A stretch of 64,000 nucleotides of DNA, taken from contig NZ_JAMBNR010000003.1 of NCBI RefSeq assembly GCF_023715205.1, positions 124,001 to 188,000 of the forward strand, given 5' to 3'. This stretch comes from Mesobacillus maritimus (GTDB taxonomy: Bacteria > Bacillota > Bacilli > Bacillales > Cytobacillaceae). A program made the position numbers and the translations under genes. Position 1 is the first letter of the stretch, and the number at the start of each line of letters is the position of its first letter. The notes beneath the pieces were generated by a model that saw only the letters and a list, made by a program, of their open reading frames with translations, searched no databases and was not told where the DNA came from. Below are positions 1 through 10,468 of this stretch, in pieces.

Positions 1-180
1 GTTTTGTTATAGATTGTTGTTAAAATCCTAAAGGCGATTTTAACGATCTAGCAGCCATTTCGTATGTTTATATTTAGTTTGCAAGCTCTTTTCTCATAAA
101 ATGTAGCAATTTTTTTGAATAACCTAGCTTACACAGACGTATTTCTAGGTCAAAAGCAGCAAAGTTTGAGAAAAGAGCCT
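1..180. repeat. 180-bp structured intergenic repeat, copy 1
   Basis: This copy aligns without a gap to 42021-42200 (constant offset 42020). Conserved blocks lie at about 14-45, 75-96 and 165-180. A perfect 9-bp hairpin has arms 19-27 and 36-44 with an 8-nt loop. A second perfect 12-bp pairing joins 85-96 to 167-178 and encloses a further hairpin (122-127 with 145-150). The interior differs from copy 2 in sequence but both form hairpins there. The left edge of the window may cut the element. Function and direction of transcription are unknown; it could be a mobile miniature element or a structured RNA. Confidence 0.75.
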
Positions 181-361
181 TCAAGAAAGACAACAGCTTA
201 TCATCCCTAGAACAACCATTAAGTAAGAAATTTTTATGAACTTCCATTAAGAAAGAAGACCCGCCAATAGGCGAGTCTTAAGGTGAAAAACAGAGACGTA
301 ATAGCCTTGAAATTCAGAGGATCGTTTCCGATTCACTTTGAGATCTATTCTTCAAGATGGT
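181..361. other. Gene-free stretch downstream of uvrA
   Basis: I see no supported gene here. The stretch holds the likely 3' end of the uvrBA transcript. A short pairing around the gcgagtctt and aagaaagaagacccgcc segment near 250-280 could act as a weak terminator, but it lacks a convincing T-tract. Confidence 0.3.
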
Positions 362-3238
362 TCATGTACTGCTAATGCTCTCTTTTTCTTCCACTTGTTG
401 CTTCATCCTGAGTCGGTCTCGCTCAAGAATTGGTTTTAAATATTTTCCTGTATAGGATTCTTTTACTTCCGCGACTTGCTCTGGAGTCCCTGTGGCGACA
501 ATCGTACCACCTTTGTCTCCGCCTTCTGGGCCAAGGTCGGTAAGGTAATCCGCTGTTTTGATAACATCAAGATTATGTTCGATCACAAGTACGGTATCAC
601 CATTTTCCACTAGGCGTTGCAACACGACTAGCAACCTTGAGATATCATCTACATGTAAACCTGTCGTTGGTTCGTCCAGAATATATAAAGACCGACCTGT
701 TGAACGACGATGAAGCTCAGAAGCTAGTTTAACACGCTGGGCTTCTCCACCCGAGAGAGTAGTAGCAGGCTGTCCAAGCTTAACATAACCTAATCCAACA
801 TCTGCAATGGTTTGTAGCTTTCGCTTGATTTTAGGGATATTGCTAAAAAACTCCACTGCATCCTCTACAGTCATATCGAGGATATCTGAAATGTTTTTTC
901 CTTTGTATTGAACCTCAAGCGTTTCACGATTATACCGTTTACCATGGCATACTTCACAAGGAACATAAACGTCAGGCAGGAAATGCATTTCAATTTTAAT
1001 AATCCCGTCGCCACGGCAGGCTTCACAGCGCCCACCCTTCACATTAAAACTAAAGCGCCCCTTTTTATAACCCCGAACCTTTGCCTCATTCGTTGAAGCA
1101 AACACATCACGGATATCATCAAACACACCCGTATAAGTTGCAGGGTTTGAGCGAGGGGTCCTACCAATTGGAGATTGGTCAATATCGACAACTTTATCTA
1201 GATGCTCGACACCTTTGATTTCACGAAACGCACCTGGTTTGCTTTTCGCACGATGAAGCTGCATCGCTAATGACTTATGCAGGATTTCATTGACTAACGT
1301 ACTTTTCCCAGAACCCGAAACCCCTGTCACAGCAATAAATGTCCCTAACGGAAACTTCACATTCACATTTTTCAAGTTGTTTTCTTTCGCACCTTTTATC
1401 TCAATATATTTTCCGTTCGGCTTACGTCTTTCGAGCGGTAAAGGAATAAATTTCTTGCCAGAGAGATATTGTCCTGTTAGCGATCTTGGGTCATTCATCA
1501 CTTCTTCCGGTGATCCAGCAGAAATGATTTCCCCCCCGTGTACACCGGCGCCTGGACCGATATCGATTAAATAATCAGCTGCGAGCATCGTGTCTTCATC
1601 ATGTTCAACAACAATTAAGGTATTCCCGATATTGCGCATATTTCTCAACGTATCAATCAAGCGATCATTATCACGCTGATGAAGCCCAATAGACGGCTCA
1701 TCGAGGATATAAAGAACCCCTGTTAACCTCGAGCCAATTTGTGTCGCAAGTCGAATCCGTTGGGCTTCTCCACCTGAAAGTGTGCCTGCCGCTCGGTTGA
1801 GCGTTAAATAATCAAGTCCTACATTAAGAAGGAAGCCAAGTCGTTCTTTTATTTCTCTAAAAATAAGATTCCCAATCTGCATTTCCTTCTCAGAAAGTTG
1901 AAGGTTATTGAAAAAGTCTAAAGCCTCTTCAATCGATAGAGCAGTAATATGCCCTATATGGTGATTGTCGATCAAAACGGCAAGGGTCTCTGGTTTTAAC
2001 CGGTATCCTCCACATGAAGCACAAGAATATTCACCCATATACTTTACCATTTGTTCCCGAATAAAATCAGAACCAGTTTCTTTATAACGTCGTTCTACAT
2101 TGCGGAGTACCCCTTCAAATTGAATATAATTCTCTCGGATTTGGCCAAAATCACTTTCATAGCGGAAATAAATTCGGTCACTACCTGATCCATAAAGAAT
2201 TTTATCCAGTTGATCTTTTGGTAAGTCCTTAACCGGAATGTCTAAGTCGATGCCATAATGATTGCAAATGGCTTCAAGAAGTTGCGGGTAGTATTGCGAA
2301 CTTGTTGGTTCCCACGGAGCAATTGCATGCTGTCTTAAGGTTAATTCTTTATTAGGAATGACAAGGTCAGGATCCACCTTTATTTTAACGCCAAGTCCGT
2401 CACATTCAGGGCAGGCTCCAAAAGGGCTGTTAAAAGAAAACATTCTTGGTTCGAGTTCACCGATTGAAAATCCGCAAAATGGACACGCATGATTTTCACT
2501 AAACAACAGCTCTTCATCCCCGATGACATCAACAAGAACCTTTCCTTCTCCAAGCCTTAAGGCCGTTTCAAGGGAATCCGCTACCCGAGCTGAAATCCCT
2601 TCTTTAACGACAATCCGGTCAACGACAACTTCAATCGAGTGCTTTTTATTTTTCTCAAGTTCGATTTCATCATTGACATCATATAACTCGCCATCGATTC
2701 GGACACGAACATACCCTTGTTTCTTAATATCTTCTAGCACTTTCACATGTGCTCCTTTGCGTCCAGAAACAATCGGCGCTAAAATTTGCATCTTTGTACG
2801 TTCAGGGTATTCTAAAATCCGATCAACCATTTGCTCAATGGTTTGTGAAGAAATTTCAATTTTATGTATGGGACATACCGGGTGCCCCACTCTAGCAAAC
2901 AACAAACGAAAATAATCGTAAATCTCTGTTACAGTTGCCACCGTTGACCGAGGGTTTCGGCTTGTAGTTTTTTGATCAATTGAAATCGCAGGGGAAAGCC
3001 CATCGATTGAGTCAATATCTGGCTTGTCCATTTGACCAAGAAATTGTCGGGCATATGCCGATAGGGACTCAACGTAACGACGTTGCCCCTCTGCATAGAT
3101 GGTATCAAAAGCCAAGGAGGACTTTCCTGAACCGGAAAGCCCTGTTACAACAACAAGCTTATCTCTCGGAATGGTGACATCAATATTTTTTAAATTATGG
3201 GCTCTGGCGCCTTTCACCACTATTTTATCCATCGCCAT
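362..3238 (-). CDS. uvrA: Excinuclease ABC subunit A
   Basis: UvrA is the ATP-dependent damage-recognition subunit of nucleotide excision repair; it loads UvrB on lesions. The 958 aa match the family's usual length. Seen in order: Walker [10 protein letters not shown] near residue 33, a zinc-binding CPFC/CPEC module around 254-283, the ABC signature [12 protein letters not shown] near 490, a second Walker [10 protein letters not shown] near 641, a second zinc module CEAC/CEVC around 740-768, and a second signature [12 protein letters not shown] near 831. It starts 7 bp after the uvrB stop, so the two form an operon; the SD-like GGAAGGATGA lies over the uvrB end. Regulation is likely through the LexA-like box upstream of uvrB. 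Confidence 0.98.
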   Translation of the reverse strand: MAMDKIVVKGARAHNLKNIDVTIPRDKLVVVTGLSGSGKSSLAFDTIYAEGQRRYVESLSAYARQFLGQMDKPDIDSIDGLSPAISIDQKTTSRNPRSTVATVTEIYDYFRLLFARVGHPVCPIHKIEISSQTIEQMVDRILEYPERTKMQILAPIVSGRKGAHVKVLEDIKKQGYVRVRIDGELYDVNDEIELEKNKKHSIEVVVDRIVVKEGISARVADSLETALRLGEGKVLVDVIGDEELLFSENHACPFCGFSIGELEPRMFSFNSPFGACPECDGLGVKIKVDPDLVIPNKELTLRQHAIAPWEPTSSQYYPQLLEAICNHYGIDLDIPVKDLPKDQLDKILYGSGSDRIYFRYESDFGQIRENYIQFEGVLRNVERRYKETGSDFIREQMVKYMGEYSCASCGGYRLKPETLAVLIDNHHIGHITALSIEEALDFFNNLQLSEKEMQIGNLIFREIKERLGFLLNVGLDYLTLNRAAGTLSGGEAQRIRLATQIGSRLTGVLYILDEPSIGLHQRDNDRLIDTLRNMRNIGNTLIVVEHDEDTMLAADYLIDIGPGAGVHGGEIISAGSPEEVMNDPRSLTGQYLSGKKFIPLPLERRKPNGKYIEIKGAKENNLKNVNVKFPLGTFIAVTGVSGSGKSTLVNEILHKSLAMQLHRAKSKPGAFREIKGVEHLDKVVDIDQSPIGRTPRSNPATYTGVFDDIRDVFASTNEAKVRGYKKGRFSFNVKGGRCEACRGDGIIKIEMHFLPDVYVPCEVCHGKRYNRETLEVQYKGKNISDILDMTVEDAVEFFSNIPKIKRKLQTIADVGLGYVKLGQPATTLSGGEAQRVKLASELHRRSTGRSLYILDEPTTGLHVDDISRLLVVLQRLVENGDTVLVIEHNLDVIKTADYLTDLGPEGGDKGGTIVATGTPEQVAEVKESYTGKYLKPILERDRLRMKQQVEEKESISST

Positions 3239-3245
3239 GATTCTG

Positions 3246-5222
3246 TCATCCTTCCGCTTTTAACTCTAGAATTAAATCACGCAGCTCAGCCGCACGTTCG
3301 AAATTAAGCGCCTTGGCTGCTTCCTTCATTTCTTTTTCCATATTGACGATTAGCTCGTCACGTTCTTTCTTAGTTAGCTTCTTTAAACCTTCTGTAGGGT
3401 TGTATTCCTCTTGTTCCTCCGCTGCCACTGTCGCTCGAATGACATCACGAATTTCTTTTTGAATCGTTTGTGGCGTAATACCATGCTTTTCATTATATTC
3501 TTCCTGAATGGAACGACGACGCTTTGTCTCGCTAATCGCCATTTCCATTGAATGAGTCATTTTATCTGCATACATAATGACATGGCCGTTCGCATTACGA
3601 GCCGCACGTCCTATAGTCTGAATCAATGAACGCTCTGAGCGAAGGAATCCTTCTTTATCCGCATCTAGAATGGTTACAAGGGAAACTTCAGGAATATCCA
3701 ACCCTTCTCTCAAAAGGTTAATTCCGACAAGAACATCGTATTTTCCAAGTCGAAGTTCGCGGATAATTTCTATACGTTCTAGTGTTTTTATTTCGGAATG
3801 GAGGTACTGCACCTTAATCCCAATCTCTTTTAAATAATCCGTTAAGTCCTCGGACATTTTTTTCGTTAGGGTTGTTACAAGGACACGCTCATTTCGTTTA
3901 ACACGTTCTTGAATTTCCCCAATAAGGTCATCAATCTGACCTTCGATTGGCCGGACATCAATAGTTGGATCTAAAAGACCTGTTGGACGAATGATTTGTT
4001 CAACCATCTCTCGTGTATGTTCAATTTCATATGGTCCTGGTGTCGCCGAGACATAGACCGCATTATGAATGTGCTTCTCAAACTCGTCAAACGTGAGCGG
4101 GCGGTTATCAAGTGCTGATGGCAACCGGAATCCATGTTCAACAAGAACATTCTTTCTTGCTTGGTCCCCGTTGTACATGCCTCGAATTTGTGGCAGTGTC
4201 ACGTGAGACTCATCGATGATCAGTAAAAAATCATCTGGAAAATAATCGAGCAACGTATAAGGGGTAGAACCCGGTGGTCGTAAAGTAAGATGACGAGAGT
4301 AGTTTTCAATTCCTGAACAAAAACCCATTTCGCGCATCATTTCTAAGTCATAACGAGTTCGCTGCTCCAAGCGTTGTGCTTCTAGTAGTTTATCGTTATC
4401 ACGTAGCTCTTTAAGACGCTCTTCTAATTCTTTTTCAATATTTTCAATCGCCACTTTCATCTTCTCTTCTCGTGTGACGAAGTGGGACGCTGGGAAGATC
4501 GCTACATGTTCACGCTCGCCAAGAATTTCACCTGTCAGTGCGTCAACCTCACGAATCCGGTCGATTTCATCACCAAAGAATTCAATGCGAAGACAATGTT
4601 CATCCCGTGAGGCAGGGAAAATTTCAACAACATCGCCACGCACTCGGAAAGTTCCCCGTTTAAAATCGATATCATTCCGTTCATATTGGACATCAACGAG
4701 TTTACGTAAAAGTTGGTTGCGTTCAATTTCCATACCTGTTCTTAATGAAACAACCATTTCCCGGTATTCCTCAGGAGAACCGAGACCGTAAATACAACTC
4801 ACACTAGCTATGATAATGACATCGTCACGTTCAAACAACGAAGATGTCGCCGAGTGACGAAGTTTGTCAATTTCATCATTGATACTAGCGTCCTTTTCAA
4901 TGAAGGTATCTGTTTGTGGTACATATGCTTCTGGTTGATAATAATCATAATAGCTGACGAAATACTCTACCGCATTGTTTGGAAAAAACTCCTTGAACTC
5001 ACTATAAAGCTGTCCTGCTAATGTTTTATTATGGGCAATGACCAAAGTCGGTTTGTTTATTTCCTTAATGACATTGGAAACGGTAAAAGTTTTTCCCGTA
5101 CCAGTTGCCCCGAGAAGCGTCTGGTGCCGCTTGTCTTCCTTAATCCCCTGAACCAGTTGTCTAATTGCCTCAGGCTGATCACCTTGTGGGGAGTATTTTG
5201 ATACTAATTCAAACTGGTCCAC
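3246..5222 (-). CDS. uvrB: Excinuclease ABC subunit B
   Basis: UvrB is the helicase-like damage-verification subunit that receives DNA from UvrA and recruits UvrC. The 658 aa show Walker A GATGTGKT near residue 39, the beta-hairpin region rich in Tyr ([10 protein letters not shown]), a DESHVT Walker B near 338, helicase motif VI-type QTIGRAARN near 540, and a C-terminal UVR domain with FERAAELRD. It is the first gene of the uvrBA operon. Start ATG at 5222 follows a GGAGGC-type ribosome binding site. Confidence 0.98.
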   Translation of the reverse strand: MDQFELVSKYSPQGDQPEAIRQLVQGIKEDKRHQTLLGATGTGKTFTVSNVIKEINKPTLVIAHNKTLAGQLYSEFKEFFPNNAVEYFVSYYDYYQPEAYVPQTDTFIEKDASINDEIDKLRHSATSSLFERDDVIIIASVSCIYGLGSPEEYREMVVSLRTGMEIERNQLLRKLVDVQYERNDIDFKRGTFRVRGDVVEIFPASRDEHCLRIEFFGDEIDRIREVDALTGEILGEREHVAIFPASHFVTREEKMKVAIENIEKELEERLKELRDNDKLLEAQRLEQRTRYDLEMMREMGFCSGIENYSRHLTLRPPGSTPYTLLDYFPDDFLLIIDESHVTLPQIRGMYNGDQARKNVLVEHGFRLPSALDNRPLTFDEFEKHIHNAVYVSATPGPYEIEHTREMVEQIIRPTGLLDPTIDVRPIEGQIDDLIGEIQERVKRNERVLVTTLTKKMSEDLTDYLKEIGIKVQYLHSEIKTLERIEIIRELRLGKYDVLVGINLLREGLDIPEVSLVTILDADKEGFLRSERSLIQTIGRAARNANGHVIMYADKMTHSMEMAISETKRRRSIQEEYNEKHGITPQTIQKEIRDVIRATVAAEEQEEYNPTEGLKKLTKKERDELIVNMEKEMKEAAKALNFERAAELRDLILELKAEG

Positions 5223-5330
5223 AACAAAGCCTCCTGTATAGTTAAATTCTAATTTTCAGTATGTATCCTGCTGTTTCATTCTCTATATCAACATTCTACC
5301 ACAAAGCATGATAAACTAACCACTTTAAAG

Positions 5331-5344
5331 CAAACAAGTGTTCT
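5331..5344. promoter_or_regulatory. LexA (DinR)-like SOS box upstream of uvrBA
   Basis: The sequence CAAACAAGTGTTCT matches the Bacillus SOS consensus CGAAC-N4-GTTCG at 8 of 10 defined positions. It lies 109 bp upstream of the uvrB start, next to AT-rich promoter-like sequence. The uvrBA genes are known SOS genes in Bacillus, so the position makes sense. The two mismatches keep this at moderate confidence. Confidence 0.5.
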
Positions 5345-5529
5345 AAAATAGGTGATAATGGGTCGTTTTTTGCGACGTCACCCATATCGGATACAAGATT
5401 AGGTGTTTTCTTTAGGTTTTTTTTCTGGTTGAGGTCGTATTAGATCATGTGAATGGAGGGGGTTTTTTAATTGGGTGATTGTTATAAAATGGTGCTTTGA
5501 AACAGCTTTAATGAATTCCTCCTTAAAGT

Positions 5530-5790
5530 TTGTCTTTTAAGTAGGGGGCGATTGGGACACTTTGATAAGGCATTGCTGTATTCCGTCTTATGAACCAGCT
5601 TTGTTAGACACCTTCTCTTTTGCTTCCTGCCTTTCTGTCTTTTAAACCACCTTTGTCAGACACTTTCTCTTGCTCTTCCTACTTTTCTGTCTTACAAACC
5701 AAATTTGTCAGACACTTTCACAACGGCAACCTGGAATTCTGTCTATTAACACAAGCTTTGTCAATCCCTTCACAAATCCTCCTCCCTATT
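5530..5790. repeat. 52-bp tandem repeat cluster A
   Basis: Units start at 5530, 5583, 5635, 5687 and 5739, a spacing of 53, 52, 52 and 52 bp. The best units begin CTGTCTTACAAACC or CTGTCTTTTAAACC, and then read TTTGTCAGACACTTTC. The first 27 nt of the unit at 5687 form a near-perfect hairpin: TGTCT and ACAAA pair with TTTGT and AGACA around one mismatch. A pyrimidine-rich spacer follows. The cluster occupies most of the gap between divergent uvrB and the kinase gene. The units are homologous to cluster C at 19099. Confidence 0.8.
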
Positions 5791-5968
5791 CTGTGATCCC
5801 ACATCCCCGTCTCTTATCCAAGCTTCCTATGGCCATTTTACTAGTTGCCCGTTAAATCAAATATAAAAAACTTGTTTAAAACCGTAGAAAGTGTGATATG
5901 CTCAACAGCTTTATTTAGAAACTTACGTTAAAATTGAAAGGTAGATTGCCCGAAAGGAAGTGACCTTC

Positions 5969-7259
5969 TTGTTTTATGACGAAATGGACCGTTTTTTTTA
6001 CCTTCCAGTCGGTCTATGGCTGATTCAAATTTTAATGATTCTATTTCCTACGCTTTTTTACCAATCTTATTTTAAAAGAAAATTCCAATCGAAATCACAA
6101 AGAAAATTAGGGCTTATCTTTCTATATGGTGTTTCCATTCTAGCGTGTATGGCCTTTCCGGTTTCGATTAACGAGGGGTTTATGTTGGATTTTCGTTACA
6201 TCCCCTTAATCTTAGGGTTCTTATATGGGGGCTATCAAGTGGGGCTTCCGCTCATGGGGCTGACCGTTCTAATGCGCATCTTTATTGGTGGCCCTGGACT
6301 ATACTTAACGATTCTCATTTGTATCATTCTTCTAGGGTTATTCCGGGTGACTCTTCAAAAATACGAGAACTATAATTCTCAACAAAAAAGGATGTATGTA
6401 CTCACCTTATTGTGGATTGCCCTCATGATGTTTGGATTTGGAACACAATTTTTAGATGATCGTGCTTTATCGGGGAAAGAGTTTAGTTTATGGATTCTTT
6501 TTGCGGTTTTAAATATTATCACGATGCTCGCCACAAGGCATATTCATGAATCTTTGTTAGAGTTGGACAAGATGTATTTTGAAGCGACCGATTATGAAAG
6601 AATGCATTTATTAAGCCAGTTTTCAATTAGCATTGCCCATAAATTGCAAAAACCGATTGAGCAATCTCAAGAACAGTTGAGTGCCCTTCAGCAAACAGAG
6701 CTTCTAGGAAATCAGCGAGCCTTGGTTTCTGAAGTGTCAGAGGAGTTGGAGGTTGCTCAAGATATTATTAACGATTACCTAGTGTTAGCAAAAGACCGGA
6801 AAAGCAAGAATACAAACCTAGATGTTCATCAAGAAATAGAGGGCATCATTCAGTCAATCCAATCTTATGCTCATTTACATGATGTGGAGTTGAAATTTTT
6901 CCCGGCAATTGATCGGAATTTATTCATTAAAGGTGACCCCTATCAATTTAGACATGCTCTATTAAATTTAACCAAAAATGGAATTGAAGCAACAAATGAA
7001 AATGGCTTAGTTGAACTGGCTGTTCATGAAATGCTAGATTCAATTTATATCATTATTGAGGATAACGGAAAAGGGATGAGCAATGAAGAGGTTGCGAATA
7101 TCGGATCCCCGATTCAATCACAGAAAAAAAAATGGAACAGGATTAGGTACTCTTGTTGCCTTTAACATTTTACAAGCAATGAATGGGAAAATTGAGGTAT
7201 CAAGTCAACTTGGCAAGGGCACTACTTTCTCCATCATACTTCCTAAAGTGATTAATTAA
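5969..7259 (+). pseudogene. Membrane sensor histidine kinase, frameshifted at an A9 tract
   Basis: Residues from about 10 to 190 form five or six membrane segments like the 5TM-type LytS/KinB receptors. Then come a degenerate H-box (SIAHKLQKP) and the ATP-binding N-box (LLNLTKNGIEA) and G1 box (IIEDNGKGM). At 7124-7132 nine A residues shift the frame, so the read product ends at 7165 in WNRIRYSCC. With eight A residues the frame continues through NGTGLGT and a normal kinase end to the stop at 7257-7259. TTG at 5969 is the best start because AAGGAAGTG lies 6 nt upstream; GTG 5960 and ATG 5984 are alternatives. The shift could be real decay, phase variation, transcript slippage or a sequencing error. 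Resemblance to KinB is by architecture only. Confidence 0.75.
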
Positions 7260-7274
7260 TAAAGCGAAAAAAAT

Positions 7275-7317
7275 AGCAATAGCTGTACAGTAGATAAAAC
7301 CTACCACAGCTATTGCT
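7275..7317. terminator. Bidirectional terminator between kinase and csbA
   Basis: AGCAATAGCTGT (7275-7286) pairs perfectly with 7306-7317. It has T-rich tails on both strands and contains the csbA stop codon. It serves two convergent genes. Confidence 0.85.
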
Positions 7318-7540
7318 TTTTGCGGTGTACCATTTGATTGGCAAAATAAAATCCGACTGTTAGAGAAAACGCATCGATAATAATGAGCAGCATAGAATCT
7401 GTATACCCTCGGTAAACAGAAGCGGCAATCAAAGCCACGGTTAGCACAAGTCCAAGATAATGGTTGTACACAACTCTTGTGAAAAACAACACAAAGGTTC
7501 CTGGTAACAGCAATGCCAACATATATTTCAATCCCATCAT
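7310..7540 (-). CDS. csbA: CsbA-family small membrane protein
   Basis: The product is about 76 aa, the usual CsbA length, with three hydrophobic segments. The pattern LFFTRVVYNHYLGL followed by YRGYTDS fits CsbA, a B. subtilis membrane protein of unknown function controlled by sigma B. The longer reading from 7600 is unlikely, because GAAGAGGTGT directly precedes the paired ATGs at 7540 and 7537. In B. subtilis csbA sits immediately upstream of uvrB; here the kinase gene intervenes. I saw no clear sigma B promoter upstream. Confidence 0.8.
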   Translation of the reverse strand: MMGLKYMLALLLPGTFVLFFTRVVYNHYLGLVLTVALIAASVYRGYTDSMLLIIIDAFSLTVGFYFANQMVHRKKQ

Positions 7541-7638
7541 ACACCTCTTCAAAGATTTTCTTTTCTTCAATAGCATACTTGTTTTCCCTTTCGCAGACAA
7601 GAAAAGATTCTTGAGAAGAATAGATTAAAAAGGACGTT

Positions 7639-8181
7639 TTAGATTCGTTCGTAACAGATGGACGCAACCCAACCTGCAATAAAAATCGTTAGCGTCGAAA
7701 ATAGCAAACTCTCAAAACCTAAAGTCGGGTATCCTGCCAACACAATGACACCATCGATTAAAAAAATGAGAAATCCAATGTTTAATGGCGTTGCCTTCGA
7801 TATAAAGTAAGCAAGAAGGTCTGTCCCACCAGTGCTTGTCTTATATCTCAACATTAGCCCGATGCCAGCCCCACTAACCACGCCTCCGATAACCGAACTT
7901 AACCAAATAGGCAAAGAGATTTGATGACTCAATGGAGCTAGGATATCAATAAAAAGCGAAGTCATCAGCATGCCTTGGAAACTACCATAAAACTGCTTCC
8001 GTTCATGAAACCATGCATAAACACTTAAAGGGATACTCAATAACGCCGTCCATAGACCTGTCCTGAAATCAAAATAATAATGGAGAATGAGCGCAATCCC
8101 CACAATTCCTCCATCTAATAAACGATGTGGAACGAGAAAACCATTAATAGCAATTCCAATTAATAAGCTTCCGATGGTCAT
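7639..8181 (-). CDS. YitT-family membrane protein, short form without DUF2179
   Basis: At 180 aa it has about five or six membrane segments and the family motifs NGFLVPHRLLDGGIVGI and TSTGGTDLLA. It lacks the C-terminal DUF2179 domain that its paralogue at 24257 carries. No function is established. Start is uncertain: GAGGTGG lies 24 nt before ATG 8181, the in-frame codons between are normal-looking (YSKLAA), and a TGA closes the frame just upstream. The real start may be a non-standard ATT at 8202. Confidence 0.8.
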   Translation of the reverse strand: MTIGSLLIGIAINGFLVPHRLLDGGIVGIALILHYYFDFRTGLWTALLSIPLSVYAWFHERKQFYGSFQGMLMTSLFIDILAPLSHQISLPIWLSSVIGGVVSGAGIGLMLRYKTSTGGTDLLAYFISKATPLNIGFLIFLIDGVIVLAGYPTLGFESLLFSTLTIFIAGWVASICYERI

Positions 8182-8224
8182 AGCTGCTAATTTTGAATAA
8201 ATGATCCCACCTCATTTCCCGCCA

Positions 8225-8255
8225 TCAAAAAAGCTACCATTATACTTATGGTAGC
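8225..8255 (-). terminator. Terminator of the HemD-like gene
   Basis: GCTACCAT (8233-8240) pairs with ATGGTAGC (8248-8255). On the minus strand six T residues follow. Confidence 0.85.
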
Positions 8256-8290
8256 TGTCCAATAATTATTCATTTTTATCGTAGACAATC

Positions 8291-9109
8291 CTATACTGTA
8301 GGCTGTTCATTCTCATAAAACTTTTCTAATGCAATGATGCCGCTGCCCATTCTTTCTAAATCGGGGACTACGACTCTCTTCAGTCCTTCATCTCGTAACG
8401 ATGCAGCTGTCACTTTGCCCACTGCCACAGCAACAACTTCTTTTTCAAAAGCAGCTAACAACTTTTCTAGTTTCCCTTGTTCACGTGCGAATGAAAACAG
8501 AAATCGGCCTTGTGGTGTACTTGTAAAATAAACGGCATCGACTTCCGCGGACACAACTTCGTCTACTAATTGTTCCAGAATTTCTTGTTTTGGAGGGATA
8601 TGTTGATAAGGAAGGATTTCCTTATAATCAGCCTGCATTTCGTCTAAAAAGGAAATTAATTTTGGTGCAGGGTCTCCATGTAATTGAAGAGCGACCTTGG
8701 TGTTCCGTGGAAACTCATTCTTCAGAGCCCTAACCAAACCAGCCGTGCTCCCATCGTCATCCCGCACAAGAGGAATGACGTCCATTTTCTTTAGCGCGTT
8801 CACGGTTTTATATCCTCGTGCGGCAACTTTAGATTGGCGGATGGTAGTTAAAAACTCTTGTCCAATCCCAAGATTCTCCGCTGTTTTATACAGAGTCTCA
8901 ATCCCTAACCCAGTCGTAAAGATCAACCAATCATATTTACCAGTCACGAATTCACGGAGATCGTCTTCAAGCCGTGAATCATCTAAAAAAGTGGTTCCTT
9001 GTGCCGGGCGTAGGACTGGAATTCCCCCTAAATTCGTAATGATTTTACTCATTTCCTCTAGTTTCCGTGAACCTGCCAACACAACGCGCTTGCCTTCTAA
9101 CCGTTTCAT
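8291..9109 (-). CDS. Uroporphyrinogen-III synthase-like protein
   Basis: The 272-aa protein has the two-lobed HemD pattern: VVLAGSRKLEEM near the N-terminus, DWLIFTTGLGIETL near 80, VAARGYKTVNALKK near 110, and VDAVYFTSTPQGRFLFSF with VVAVAVGKVTAASL in the second half. HemD closes and isomerises hydroxymethylbilane to uroporphyrinogen III for heme or siroheme. It is not in a hem operon here; it is a single-gene unit ended by its own terminator. HemD sequences diverge strongly, so the fold assignment is firmer than the activity. It may be a paralogue of the main hemD. Confidence 0.75.
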   Translation of the reverse strand: MKRLEGKRVVLAGSRKLEEMSKIITNLGGIPVLRPAQGTTFLDDSRLEDDLREFVTGKYDWLIFTTGLGIETLYKTAENLGIGQEFLTTIRQSKVAARGYKTVNALKKMDVIPLVRDDDGSTAGLVRALKNEFPRNTKVALQLHGDPAPKLISFLDEMQADYKEILPYQHIPPKQEILEQLVDEVVSAEVDAVYFTSTPQGRFLFSFAREQGKLEKLLAAFEKEVVAVAVGKVTAASLRDEGLKRVVVPDLERMGSGIIALEKFYENEQPTV

Positions 9110-9165
9110 CCTGCCCCTCCTTTTTTCTAACTATACCATTTTCTGTTGGAAATTAGCATGCAACG

Positions 9166-9894
9166 TTATGAACGTTTCTGACTTTTCGTTAATTCCCAAA
9201 TCTCCTTTAAAACGGGCATTTCTTCCTTTTCTTCATCTGTGACCAAATCCCATTGAATTCCGTTTGGCTTCGGATAGGGTGTATTCGTTGGAATGAATTC
9301 ATTTTCTGTCGCAATAAAATCGACCGTCAAGTCATAGGGTTCTCTTGGCACATCAGCATCCGTTAATTGAGCGCTATGAATCGTACCGATAACCGGAATC
9401 TCCGGATTGCCTAATTCTCGAATAATGGCATATTCCCGATCAGCATATCCTTCTCCTTTGCCGACTCTCCGGCCATCGCGATGCAAAGCGACCGAACCAG
9501 CAAAAAACAAATCGATTCTAGGCAAATTCGCTATTGGAATTTCTTTTCCATACGACTTAATATGGGAAAGACTCGCAGCTTTTCGTTCTTCCCCTGCTGG
9601 TACCCTTTCCGGCTTAACCATAATAAAACCTGCACGAAGACGCGGTGTCGGGACAAGCAATGTCTTACCATCCCGTAAAATTTGGGCTCTTATTGGTAAC
9701 TGCGGAGAATCCGGATTCACTTTAATCACTTGTGCTTGTTGATATTCAGGCATCTGAAAGACAAAGCTTGCCGCTTTTTCAGCTCCCTTAAAATTTGGAA
9801 TTCGATTTTTTAATGGAAATGGAAACCGCCCAAACTTGTTTTTCTCTAAAATCTCCCAAGTATGTTCGCGGATTTCTTGCTTCGAAGTCTTCAT
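9166..9894 (-). CDS. 5-formyltetrahydrofolate cyclo-ligase family protein
   Basis: The motif RVGKGEGYADREYAI near residue 158 is the ATP/substrate-binding signature of the 5-formyl-THF cyclo-ligase fold. At 242 aa it is longer than the classical B. subtilis YqgN-type enzyme, closer to the MTHFSD/5-FCL-like branch. The true enzyme converts 5-formyl-THF to 5,10-methenyl-THF with ATP. Start 9894 is chosen because GAAAGGAAGAG stands just upstream; an ATG at 9921 is less well placed. The substrate of this branch is uncertain. Confidence 0.75.
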   Translation of the reverse strand: MKTSKQEIREHTWEILEKNKFGRFPFPLKNRIPNFKGAEKAASFVFQMPEYQQAQVIKVNPDSPQLPIRAQILRDGKTLLVPTPRLRAGFIMVKPERVPAGEERKAASLSHIKSYGKEIPIANLPRIDLFFAGSVALHRDGRRVGKGEGYADREYAIIRELGNPEIPVIGTIHSAQLTDADVPREPYDLTVDFIATENEFIPTNTPYPKPNGIQWDLVTDEEKEEMPVLKEIWELTKSQKRS

Positions 9895-9983
9895 ATACTC
9901 TTCCTTTCTCTCCGAGGACATTGAACGAAAAAAAGCTAATTCCCAACACGGAAATCAGCTCTTTTCTTGATGAATCAAATTTT

Positions 9984-10409
9984 TTAAACAGATTTTTCAC
10001 CTTTTACTCCGTTAATTGAGTAGCTAGCTGTTAGGTTCGCACTTAAAGAGTGAGAAACAGAGCAATATTTGTCCTTCGATAAAGTAATCGCACGCACAAC
10101 TTTATCTTCAGGTAAATCGCCTTCTAACGCATAGTGAATATGAATGTCTGTAAACTTTTTTGGATGATCGTCGGCACGGTCTCCATGAACCTCCATTTTA
10201 AAAGAGGTCGGCTCTAATCTCATTTTTGTTAGGATGGAAATAATATCAATGCCAGTACATCCTGCAACAGCATTTAAAAGGAGTTCCGTCGGTCTTGCTC
10301 CTGTATTTTCTCCACCGATCTCCGGTGCTGCATCCATCTTAATTTCATGTCCAGACGGTGTCTCACTCGAGAAAGCCATCTTTTGATTCCAATTAATCGT
10401 TAAATCCAT
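9984..10409 (-). CDS. OsmC/Ohr-family protein
   Basis: The 141 aa carry the two reactive cysteines of the OsmC fold, in AGCTGIDI (near residue 50) and KYCSVSHSL (near 115). The family reduces organic hydroperoxides through a Cys pair, usually as a dimer. The spacing and the RPTELLLNAVAGC helix place it in the general OsmC branch (YhfA-like), not Ohr proper. It lies alone between two minus-strand genes. Its substrate cannot be read from sequence. Confidence 0.85.
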   Translation of the reverse strand: MDLTINWNQKMAFSSETPSGHEIKMDAAPEIGGENTGARPTELLLNAVAGCTGIDIISILTKMRLEPTSFKMEVHGDRADDHPKKFTDIHIHYALEGDLPEDKVVRAITLSKDKYCSVSHSLSANLTASYSINGVKGEKSV

Positions 10410-10468
10410 TGCTTACATCCAGCCCCTTTCGTTTGTTTTTTCATCCATTCTGTTAAAAGCTATTCGGT

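Noticed and set aside
2523-2915. Plus-strand frame of 130 codons inside uvrA
   Set aside because: It is antisense to a strongly conserved gene, lacks a ribosome site and has shadow-like Ser/Thr-rich composition. The other plus-strand frames within uvrA and uvrB fail in the same way.
7200-7679. Minus-strand frame of 159 codons over csbA
   Set aside because: It overlaps csbA in another frame and the YitT gene end; only csbA shows family motifs and a ribosome site.
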